From the NCBI GenBank assembly GCA_905201305.1, contig CAJKNS010000172.1, positions 1 to 5,491 of the forward strand: a DNA stretch of 5,491 bases, given 5' to 3'. The notes below the pieces were generated by a model, which was not told the origin of the DNA, ran no database searches, and worked only from the letters and a program-made list of their open reading frames with translations. Source of the stretch: an uncultured Eubacteriales bacterium. Lineage in GTDB: Bacteria; Bacillota; Clostridia; Oscillospirales; Oscillospiraceae. Positions 1 through 5,428 of the stretch are shown here, one piece after another (position 1 is the first letter of the stretch; every line of letters begins with the position of its first letter). The translations under genes and the position numbers were made by a program.

Positions 1-58
1 GTCCGGCAGCCGGATTCATACCATTCGCAACGTGGGCTACCGGTTGGGAGAGCCTTAG
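1..58 (+). CDS. C-terminal end of an OmpR/PhoB-family response regulator (partial)
   Basis: Reading from base 2, the sequence gives SGSRIHTIRNVGYRLGEP followed by TAG at 56-58. The IHTIRNVGYRL stretch matches the wing-hairpin end of the OmpR/PhoB winged-helix DNA-binding domain (family pattern roughly I-x-T-V-R-G-V-G-Y-R-L). The protein is therefore the DNA-binding partner of a two-component system; the receiver domain and most of the gene lie outside the window. It lies 53 bp before a phosphate transporter gene with no clear promoter between them, so a PhoB-like role in phosphate response is plausible. That role is inferred from the neighbour, because the tail alone cannot separate PhoB from other OmpR-type regulators. 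Confidence 0.85.
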   Translation, partial: SGSRIHTIRNVGYRLGEP

Positions 59-85
59 GGCAGACGCAATTGTGCGGAATTGCCT
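57..85. repeat. Possible relic of the inverted-repeat element found at 1849-2012
   Basis: TTGTGCGGAATTGCCT (70-85) matches 14 of 16 bases of the right terminal repeat of the element before folD (1995-2010, TTGTGCGGTATTGCCC). At the other side, AGGGCA (57-62) matches the outer end of the left terminal repeat. The 29-bp segment therefore reads like a heavily deleted copy with both outer tips. It includes a short hairpin, GCAATT-GTGCGG-AATTGC (66-83). It overlaps the last two bases of the response-regulator stop codon and ends just before the transporter ribosome binding site. Chance resemblance cannot be excluded from one window. Confidence 0.35.
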
Positions 86-111
86 CAGGAGAAAAGGAAG
101 GATTCTGAATT

Positions 112-1740
112 ATGTCTCTGTTTGAGTTATTTTCCCTGTTGGGCGGCGTGGGTCTGTTCCTCTACGGAATGACCATCATGTCCACAGGTCTAAAGAACGC
201 TTGCGGTGAAAATCTTCGTGTCATTCTGGAGCACGCCACCAAAAACAAGGTGATCTCTGTGGTGGTGGGCATTGCCATCACCATGCTGATTCAAAGCTCC
301 TCGGCAACAGACGTCATGGTCATCGGCTTTGTCAACTCGGGATTGATGTCCCTGACCCAGGCTATCGGCGTCATTATGGGTGCCAACATCGGCACCACCA
401 TCACCGCGCAGATTACCGCATTCAATCTCAGCGCCTATGCGCCGATGATCCTGTTTGTGGGCGCGGTGCTCTACCTGTTCATGAAAAAGGACATGGTAAA
501 GTATATCGGCTCCATCATCATGGGCTTTGGCATGCTCTTTGAGGGCATTGCCCTGATGAAAACCGCTATTGCCCCTCTGGCAGAAACCGAAGCCTTTATC
601 CGCATGATTTCCGCTCTGGAAAATCCCTTCCTGACGGTGCTGTTCGGCATTCTGTTTACGGCGCTGCTGCAAAGCTCCTCCTCTGCTACGGTTATTTTCC
701 AGGCGTTTGCGGTGCAGGGGATTATCAGCTATGAAACCTCGGTTTACCTGGTCATTGGCGCTGCCATTGGCTCCGTTACCCCCAATATTCTGGCGTCCCT
801 CACCATGAGCCGCAACGGCAAGCGCACCGCACTGCTGAATCTGCTGTTCAACCTGATCCGCGCTGCGATTTTGATGATCCTGCTGTTCATTTTCCCGCAG
901 ATTCTCACGGTAATCAAGAGCCTGTCTCCCGACAACGTGGCGCGGCAGATTGCAAATACGCATACCATCTTCGCAATTTTCGCGGTTCTGGTGATGCTGC
1001 CCTTCTCGGACAAGATTGTGAAGCTCACCCAAAGGCTTCTGCCTTTGAAGCCAGAGGAATCCCGCACCGGAGAAGAGCGGAAGCTCCTCTATATGACCCA
1101 AACCGGCGCCATTCCCTCCGCCGTGGCAGTTTCTCAGGCGCACCGTGAGATCATCCGTATGGGCGAAATCGCCAGCCGGAACCTGAAAACCGCACTCAAA
1201 TGCTTCTTTGAGCAGGACGATTCTCTGGCGGAGGTGGTAGAGGAAACGGAGGACACCGTCAACTATCTGGACCGTTCCATCATCTCCAAGCTGGTGGAGC
1301 TTCGGACGCTGGAAATGACCCCCAGAGATTTAAATCGAGTCTATCATATGACCCTGGTGGTAGCGGATATTGAGCGGCTTTCCGATCATGCCGAAAACAT
1401 TGTGGAATACGAAGCTCAGGTTCGCAGCGGCAAAGCAGCCCTTTCAGAGGATGCCATCAATGAGCTGAAGCATCTTGCAGAGCTCTCTCTCCAGTCGGTG
1501 GATTTGTGCCTTTCCATCTTCGCCGACGAGGACTATGACCGGCTTCAGGAGGCTGAGGATCTGGAGGATCTGGTGGATGATACCCAGGAAACCATCATCG
1601 GCAACCATGTCAAGCGCCTGATGAATGCCACCTGCGACCCCATGGGCGGCGTTGTCTTTACCGATATGGCAACGGATCTGGAGCGCTGCTCTGACCATGC
1701 CATCAATATTGCCACCGCACTCAGTGCCAATCCCTCGTAA
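112..1740 (+). CDS. Na/Pi cotransporter family protein with C-terminal PhoU-like domain
   Basis: This is a 542-residue membrane protein of the Na/Pi-cotransporter (NptA/NaPi-II-like) family, expected to import inorganic phosphate with Na+ across the cytoplasmic membrane. The start is fixed by AAGGAAGGA at 94-102, 9 nt before the ATG. Residues 1-300 hold about eight or more hydrophobic segments arranged as two inverted repeats. Each repeat carries the family signature: QSSSA at 61-65 followed by GANIGTT at 90-96, and QSSSSAT at 187-193 followed by GAAIGSV at 216-222. Residues about 340-540 are soluble and helical, with two PhoU-type motifs, ADIERLSDHAENI (418-430) and TDLERCSDHAINI (521-533). 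PhoU-like tails are common in bacterial members and are thought to be regulatory. Two oddities: Asp67 directly follows QSSSAT, and the second repeat lacks the Asn of GxNIGT. It probably shares a transcript with the upstream response regulator and ends at the terminator at 1751. The family is certain; the substrate follows from the family and was not tested. Confidence 0.93.
   Translation: MSLFELFSLLGGVGLFLYGMTIMSTGLKNACGENLRVILEHATKNKVISVVVGIAITMLIQSSSATDVMVIGFVNSGLMSLTQAIGVIMGANIGTTITAQITAFNLSAYAPMILFVGAVLYLFMKKDMVKYIGSIIMGFGMLFEGIALMKTAIAPLAETEAFIRMISALENPFLTVLFGILFTALLQSSSSATVIFQAFAVQGIISYETSVYLVIGAAIGSVTPNILASLTMSRNGKRTALLNLLFNLIRAAILMILLFIFPQILTVIKSLSPDNVARQIANTHTIFAIFAVLVMLPFSDKIVKLTQRLLPLKPEESRTGEERKLLYMTQTGAIPSAVAVSQAHREIIRMGEIASRNLKTALKCFFEQDDSLAEVVEETEDTVNYLDRSIISKLVELRTLEMTPRDLNRVYHMTLVVADIERLSDHAENIVEYEAQVRSGKAALSEDAINELKHLAELSLQSVDLCLSIFADEDYDRLQEAEDLEDLVDDTQETIIGNHVKRLMNATCDPMGGVVFTDMATDLERCSDHAINIATALSANPS
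1555..1572 (+). repeat. Perfect 9-bp tandem duplication inside the transporter gene
   Basis: GAGGATCTG occurs twice back to back and encodes EDL-EDL in the acidic part of the PhoU-like tail (residues 482-487). It stays in frame and is probably a small slippage duplication. No function is implied. Confidence 0.5.
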
Positions 1741-1750
1741 CCAGAATCAC

Positions 1751-1799
1751 AGCCGTACCAAAGTTTTAAACTTTGGTACGGCTTTTCTAATTCTTTTTT
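1751..1799 (+). terminator. Rho-independent terminator of the phosphate transporter gene
   Basis: AGCCGTACCAAAGTTT (1751-1766) and AAACTTTGGTACGGCT (1768-1783) are perfect 16-bp inverted repeats around a single T. In practice this gives a stem of about 13 bp with a loop of about 7 nt. The T-run 1783-1786 follows directly and a second T-rich stretch occupies 1792-1799. The stop codon lies 10 bp upstream. There is no A-run on the left side, so termination should act on the + strand only. Confidence 0.92.
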
Positions 1800-1812
1800 A
1801 AGTCTGGGCGCA

Positions 1813-1841
1813 ACTTCTTGCGGTTTCCCAACGTCTATAAT
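1813..1841 (+). promoter_or_regulatory. Probable promoter for folD (strong -10, weak -35)
   Basis: A perfect TATAAT lies at 1836-1841, just past the upstream terminator and before folD, where a new promoter is needed. No good -35 box is found at 16-18 bp (ACTTCT at 17 bp). TTCTTG at 15 bp is also poor, and there is no TG extension. If used, transcription would start near 1848, immediately at the left edge of the inverted-repeat element. The whole element would then form most of a leader of about 190 nt. Confidence 0.45.
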
Positions 1842-1848
1842 AGAATGT

Positions 1849-2012
1849 AAGGGCAACACCGCACAAATGCGTCTGCGGATTCCGAAGGATCTTTTCCGCC
1901 AGAAATTCGTTTGTAAAACCTTGAAATACACAAAGTATTCCTGTGGTTTTACACCTTTTTCTGACGAAAAATCTCGTCAGACGCTCTTGCCGATTTGTGC
2001 GGTATTGCCCTT
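1849..2012. mobile_element. MITE-like non-coding element with 20-bp terminal inverted repeats
   Basis: The left end AAGGGCAACACCGCACAAAT (1849-1868) and the reverse complement of 1993-2012 match at 19 of 20 bases. A subterminal pair GCGTCTG (1869-1875) and CAGACGC (1978-1984) continues the symmetry; the right arm has 8 extra bases (TCTTGCCG, 1985-1992). Inside are three hairpins. The first is TCTGCGGA (1872-1879) with TCCGCCAGA (1895-1903), one bulged C. The second is TGTAAAACC (1912-1920) with GGTTTTACA (1945-1953), plus inner AATAC/GTATT. The third is TCTGACGA (1960-1967) with TCGTCAGA (1974-1981). The element has no credible gene. Its small size, long terminal repeats and intergenic site fit a MITE moved by a transposase elsewhere in the genome. 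A TA target duplication (1848-1849 and 2013-2014) is possible but the edges are ambiguous. Other copies cannot be checked here, so a structured cis-RNA remains an alternative. Confidence 0.7.
1912..1960 (+). terminator. Terminator-like hairpin and T-run inside the folD leader (possible attenuator)
   Basis: The central hairpin of the element has a 9-bp outer stem (1912-1920 with 1945-1953), a 5-bp inner stem (1925-1929 with 1935-1939) and an ACAAA loop. CC and then five T residues (1956-1960) follow. In RNA made toward folD this resembles a weak intrinsic terminator. The stem is A/U-rich and the T-run is short, so strong termination is doubtful. It could also be only part of the element's palindromic structure. 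Confidence 0.3.
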
Positions 2013-2025
2013 TATCACGATACCC

Positions 2026-2031
2026 AGGAGG
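2026..2031 (+). promoter_or_regulatory. Ribosome binding site that fixes the folD start
   Basis: A perfect AGGAGG lies 7 nt before the ATG at 2039. It lies outside the inverted-repeat element, so the insertion left translation signals intact. It rules out the longer in-frame reading that begins with GTG at 1943 inside the element. Confidence 0.9.
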
Positions 2032-2038
2032 AATTTCT

Positions 2039-2899
2039 ATGGCAACGATCTTAGATGGCAAAGCACTGTCTGCGCAGTGCAAGGAAGCAATTCGAAAACA
2101 GGCAGAGGAGCTGGCGGCAAAGGGCTGCCGTCCGGGCATGGCAGTGGTGCTGGTGGGAGAGAACCCCGCATCCAAGGTCTATGTGCGGAATAAGGAAAAG
2201 GATTGCCAGGAGTGCGGTATCTACAGCGCCATGTATCATCTCCCGGAGGAAACCACGGAGAAGGAGCTGCTGGAGCTGCTGGATACCCTGAATCACGATC
2301 CATCCATCCACGGCATTCTGGTTCAGCTGCCGCTGCCCAAGCAAATCAATTCTCAGCATGTGATCGAAGCCATTGATCCTGCCAAGGATGTCGATGCATT
2401 TCATCCCACCAACGTCGGCTATCTTACCCAAGGAATGCCGCGGTTTGCGCCCTGCACGCCTGCGGGAATCATAAAGCTCATGGAGGCATACAATATTGAC
2501 CCCGCCGGAAAGCACTGCGTGGTCATTGGTCGGAGCAATATTGTGGGCAAGCCCATGGCACTGCTGCTGCTTCAGAGAAACGGTACGGTAACGATTTGCC
2601 ATTCCGGCACCAAAAACCTGAAGGACCAGACGCTTCAGGCGGATATTCTGATTTCTGCCGTGGGCAAGACCGGCTTTGTGACGGAGGATATGGTCAAAGA
2701 GGGCGCTGTGGTGATTGATGTTGCCATGAACCGTAATGCCGAAGGAAAGCTGTGCGGCGACGTGGATTATGCGGCGGTTTCTCAGAAGGCAAGCGCCATT
2801 ACGCCGGTGCCCGGCGGAGTAGGACCGATGACCAGAGTGATGCTGCTGGAGAATACCCTGACCGCATGCCGGCAGCAAAACGGATTGCTCCAGGCGTAA
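2039..2899 (+). CDS. folD: Bifunctional methylene-THF dehydrogenase / methenyl-THF cyclohydrolase FolD
   Basis: FolD is a cytosolic, normally dimeric enzyme. It oxidises 5,10-methylene-tetrahydrofolate with NADP+ and hydrolyses the methenyl product to 10-formyl-THF, supplying one-carbon units for purines and formyl-Met-tRNA. The protein has 286 residues, the usual length, starting MATILDGKAL. The catalytic domain shows Y48-V-R-N-K52, matching the family Tyr and catalytic Lys; VQLPLP (95-100, Gln96); and KDVDAFHP (116-123, Asp119). The NADP-binding Rossmann part has VVIGRSNIVGKPMA (161-174), followed by CHSGT (187-191) and ISAVGK (205-210). ITPVPGGVGPMT (254-265) is the classic C-terminal signature. 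All expected active-site residues are present, so it should be active. It follows the inverted-repeat element and precedes the DUF4127-SLH gene by 23 bp with no terminator between, so the two are probably one operon. Confidence 0.97.
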   Translation: MATILDGKALSAQCKEAIRKQAEELAAKGCRPGMAVVLVGENPASKVYVRNKEKDCQECGIYSAMYHLPEETTEKELLELLDTLNHDPSIHGILVQLPLPKQINSQHVIEAIDPAKDVDAFHPTNVGYLTQGMPRFAPCTPAGIIKLMEAYNIDPAGKHCVVIGRSNIVGKPMALLLLQRNGTVTICHSGTKNLKDQTLQADILISAVGKTGFVTEDMVKEGAVVIDVAMNRNAEGKLCGDVDYAAVSQKASAITPVPGGVGPMTRVMLLENTLTACRQQNGLLQA

Positions 2900-2910
2900 G
2901 AATCATTGTT

Positions 2911-2925
2911 GGAGGAATGGCTTTG
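2911..2925 (+). promoter_or_regulatory. Ribosome binding site pointing to a TTG start for the DUF4127-SLH gene
   Basis: GGAGG at 2911-2915 leaves only 1 nt before the in-frame ATG at 2917 but 7 nt before the in-frame TTG at 2923. The other starts here have similar spacing (7 nt for folD, 8 nt for the gene at 5429). The TTG reading gives MKRRILSLIL, a typical signal-peptide beginning, while the ATG reading only adds Met-Ala before it. Confidence 0.65.
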
Positions 2926-5334
2926 AAACGGAGAATTCTATCGCTGATTTTATTTGCAGCAATGGCAATCAGCATGATTTGCCCTGTGATTGCAGCCAAT
3001 TCAGGCACAGAAGCTGCCAGTGACCAGAGGAATGCCATTGTCTATATTCCGCTGGATGACCGCCCCTTGAGCTTGAGCCGCGTTCAGCAGTTGGCGGATT
3101 CTCTGGATTTGACGTTGATTCTGCCCGATCAGGATCTGTTTGCCACAAAGCTGGATGGACAGGGGAAAAATGCGAATGGAACCCAATACGGAGATCGGGC
3201 TGCGCTGCTTACCTGGCTCATGGAGCAGGCAGCGCAATATGATACCTTTATCCTTTCTCTGGACCAGCTGCTTTCCGGCGGGCTTATGAATTCCCGCTGC
3301 ATGACGGATATGGAGCCAATCGTATTGCCGGATGGCAGGGAGATGACGGAATATGATGTGATCGATTATATTGCGTCGCTATCCAAAACCAAGCACGTTT
3401 ATGTGATTGACTCTATTATGCGAATTGCGCTGCCCTCCGGCTATGGCGGCTACGGAATCGACGCCTATAGCCTGACCCGCAGCTATGGCATGAAGGCGCG
3501 CCAGGTGCTCACCGGTTCGGAGCTGACGGTGGACAATATTATTCGAAATTATACCAATTGCATACCGGACCAAGATGACGCTACCGACGATGAAACGGCT
3601 GGCGATGAAAACGAGCTGATTAACCAGTTGGGGCTGGCGACCGTGCTGGAGGCAGAACGACGGACGGCAGTGGTAACCCAGGTGGACCAGGATGCGGTAC
3701 TTGCACAGTATCTGAAAATTCGAGAACGAAAGCTGCGGCTGGTGGACTACGCCGTAAAAAAGCTTGGGGTTCAGAAGCATGTGGAATATGTGCTGGGGGT
3801 AGACGATTCTTCTGCCGGCAACAATGTTCACACCAATGAGATTGCATATGTCCAAAAGGTGGCTGGGGACAGAATCACCATTCTTTCCGCCTTGGACGGC
3901 ATTGCCCAGATGATCCTGAGCCGATATTATGGCGAACAGACCGGTTCTCAAGGAACAACGCTGGGGGTTCAATATTTTGGATTTGAACAGGATTGGGTTC
4001 CCTCGTTCAACTATATGACCGTTTCCGAGCTGGTGGAAAGCACAGCGGCCTATATGAATGCGGAGATTTCCAAGGAATACGGCGATATTTCTCTTTTGAT
4101 GGTTGCCAGCAGCTCGGATTCCGAGAAAAACAGAACAGTTTTTACGCAGCTGATCAATCAGATCAATCAGAATGAAGCAGACGGAATTCCGACCATTCTT
4201 CTGGATTTTGCTGGCAAGGATAATGACGTGCTGTATGAAATGCTGACTGACTCGGTGCATCTGGGCTATCTGCTCTCCTTTAGCGGCGCCTATGATAACG
4301 TGATACAGGTGCCGATGGCGCTGAGCTACGGTATCTCTCGCTATCGTTCCATGTTTCAGACACTTTCGCAGAAAGCAGAATATGCCCAGGCTGAGACAAT
4401 TGTGACTTCTCTGGTGGAGGAGTATTATAAGTCCTGCGGCGTGGCGTCTTCCATCAGTCAAGAGCTTGCAAAACTGGGCGTCAACAGCAACAACTTTGCT
4501 ACCACCGATCAGAAAAAGCTCAGCAACTATCAGCAGCTTTTAAATCGTAAAATGCAGCAGGGAATCGGAGATTTGATCAACAATCTTGAGCAGTCTAACA
4601 CCATAGTGAGTATGGAACCGTATTCATCTGCTGCGATATTCCGCGTCGGGGCTTTGGATTTTTCATTTCCGTGGAACCGGACCTTTGAAATTGATTTTGA
4701 TGTGTCCTGCTCGCAGGCGGACAGCGCGAATGTTTATGTCTATCACCCGGCTTATATTCAGGGAATGGGGGACGCTATGTTCCGTCCCATGGATGCGCTG
4801 TCCAGAAGTCAGGCGGCAAAAATGCTGGTTGCGGTAACGGACACCCCCTTGGACGATTCGGAGGTATGTCCCTTTGACGATGTGGCTTCATGGGCATCGC
4901 CGTATGTTGCGGCAGCATATGCCAGGGGCTATATGCGTGGCTATGGCAACGGCAGCTTCCGCGGAAACGATTCCATTACACGGGTGGAATTTGTAGCAAT
5001 GCTGGCGCAGTATGCGAAAGCAGAGAACATCAAGCTGGAGCAGCAGACGGATATTACGTTCAACGATGTTCCGGAGGATGGTCAGGCGTGGTATACGGAA
5101 AATGTTTATCTGCTTGCCCATGCGGGGATCATTAACGGCTATTCCGATGGTACGTTCCGGCCCAACGCCAAGGTGACCCGCACGGAAGCTGTGGTCATGC
5201 TGGGGCGCATGTTCGGACGAACGGATTCCGCGCCGGACTGGACGCAGGAATTCTCGATTTTCCGCGATGTTTCCACGAAATTCTGGGGATACAGCGCCAT
5301 TGCGGAGGCAAGTATCGGACACTTTACTTTTTAA
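2923..5334 (+). CDS. Exported DUF4127 protein with C-terminal SLH cell-wall anchor
   Basis: The protein has 803 residues from the TTG start (805 from ATG 2917). Residues 1-25 are a Sec signal peptide: MKRR, a hydrophobic core, and a likely cleavage near VIA-A (22-25). The Cys at 20 has no proper lipobox. Residues about 38-590 match DUF4127, a family without established function, as far as I know. Visible landmarks are YIPLDDRP (41-48), YGDRAALLTWL (89-99), LSLDQLLSGGLMNSR (111-125), LGVDDSSAGN (291-300) and the closing PWNRTFEIDFDV (583-594). The Asp-rich motifs suggest a metal site or hydrolase-like role, but this is speculation. Residues about 606-803 form an SLH module: a half repeat ending LSRSQ (626-630), full repeats at about 650-700 (ITRVE 685-689) and 713-766 (VTRTE 751-755), and a closing half repeat, FRDVSTKFWGYSAIAEAS (780-797). 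SLH domains bind secondary cell-wall polymer, so the protein should be displayed on the cell surface. An acidic segment lies at 216-231. It is probably translated from the folD transcript. Confidence 0.88.
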   Translation: MKRRILSLILFAAMAISMICPVIAANSGTEAASDQRNAIVYIPLDDRPLSLSRVQQLADSLDLTLILPDQDLFATKLDGQGKNANGTQYGDRAALLTWLMEQAAQYDTFILSLDQLLSGGLMNSRCMTDMEPIVLPDGREMTEYDVIDYIASLSKTKHVYVIDSIMRIALPSGYGGYGIDAYSLTRSYGMKARQVLTGSELTVDNIIRNYTNCIPDQDDATDDETAGDENELINQLGLATVLEAERRTAVVTQVDQDAVLAQYLKIRERKLRLVDYAVKKLGVQKHVEYVLGVDDSSAGNNVHTNEIAYVQKVAGDRITILSALDGIAQMILSRYYGEQTGSQGTTLGVQYFGFEQDWVPSFNYMTVSELVESTAAYMNAEISKEYGDISLLMVASSSDSEKNRTVFTQLINQINQNEADGIPTILLDFAGKDNDVLYEMLTDSVHLGYLLSFSGAYDNVIQVPMALSYGISRYRSMFQTLSQKAEYAQAETIVTSLVEEYYKSCGVASSISQELAKLGVNSNNFATTDQKKLSNYQQLLNRKMQQGIGDLINNLEQSNTIVSMEPYSSAAIFRVGALDFSFPWNRTFEIDFDVSCSQADSANVYVYHPAYIQGMGDAMFRPMDALSRSQAAKMLVAVTDTPLDDSEVCPFDDVASWASPYVAAAYARGYMRGYGNGSFRGNDSITRVEFVAMLAQYAKAENIKLEQQTDITFNDVPEDGQAWYTENVYLLAHAGIINGYSDGTFRPNAKVTRTEAVVMLGRMFGRTDSAPDWTQEFSIFRDVSTKFWGYSAIAEASIGHFTF
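4153..4170 (+). repeat. Perfect 9-bp tandem duplication in the DUF4127 region
   Basis: ATCAATCAG occurs twice in tandem and encodes INQ-INQ (residues 411-416). It is in frame, consistent with a small replication-slippage duplication. Confidence 0.5.
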
Positions 5335-5349
5335 ACGTTTTAACGAATT

Positions 5350-5387
5350 GGTTCCATGGTCTTGGAAAAGTTCCATGGAACCTTTTT
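5350..5387 (+). terminator. Rho-independent terminator after the folD-DUF4127 unit
   Basis: GGTTCCATGG (5350-5359) pairs perfectly with CCATGGAACC (5373-5382). CTT/AAG pairing (5361-5363 with 5368-5370) can shorten the loop. Five T residues follow at 5383-5387. It begins 15 bp after the stop codon and separates this unit from the lipoprotein gene. Confidence 0.88.
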
Positions 5388-5428
5388 CTCACTGAAACGT
5401 CTATGAGAGTGACAAGGAGGTTATCCAT

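Noticed and set aside
59..111. A separate promoter for the transporter gene
   Set aside because: The 53-bp gap has no acceptable -35/-10 pair, so co-transcription with the regulator gene is simpler.
190..1143. A 317-codon - strand frame opposite the phosphate transporter gene
   Set aside because: Its His/Gln/Asn/Gly-rich translation is typical of the antisense of a membrane-protein gene, and the + strand gene is unmistakable.
1849..2012. A tetrahydrofolate-type riboswitch in front of folD
   Set aside because: The position is attractive, but the sequence is a symmetric inverted repeat with MITE-like ends and I do not recognise the conserved THF riboswitch core. A covariance-model search would settle it.
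1943..2038. A 32-codon N-terminal extension of FolD starting with GTG at 1943
   Set aside because: It lies mostly inside the inverted-repeat element, has no ribosome binding site, and adds residues unlike FolD. The ATG at 2039 has a perfect AGGAGG at 7 nt and the normal FolD start.
1798..2175. A 125-codon - strand frame spanning the element
   Set aside because: It runs through the inverted repeats and into folD antisense and shows no family resemblance. The open frame is a by-product of composition.
1867..2193. A 108-codon + strand reading frame across the element and the start of folD
   Set aside because: It overlaps folD in another frame, starts in the element's terminal repeat without a ribosome binding site, and its protein has no recognisable character.
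2051..2878. A 275-codon - strand frame opposite folD
   Set aside because: It lies fully within folD antisense and resembles no known family.
2752..2922. A longer DUF4127-SLH protein starting inside folD
   Set aside because: The extra residues overlap the folD C-terminus in another frame and would bury the signal peptide. The start at 2923 (or 2917) has the ribosome binding site.
3379..4461. A 360-codon - strand frame opposite the DUF4127 region
   Set aside because: It is an antisense shadow. The + strand frame has a signal peptide, DUF4127 motifs and SLH repeats, whereas this one has none.
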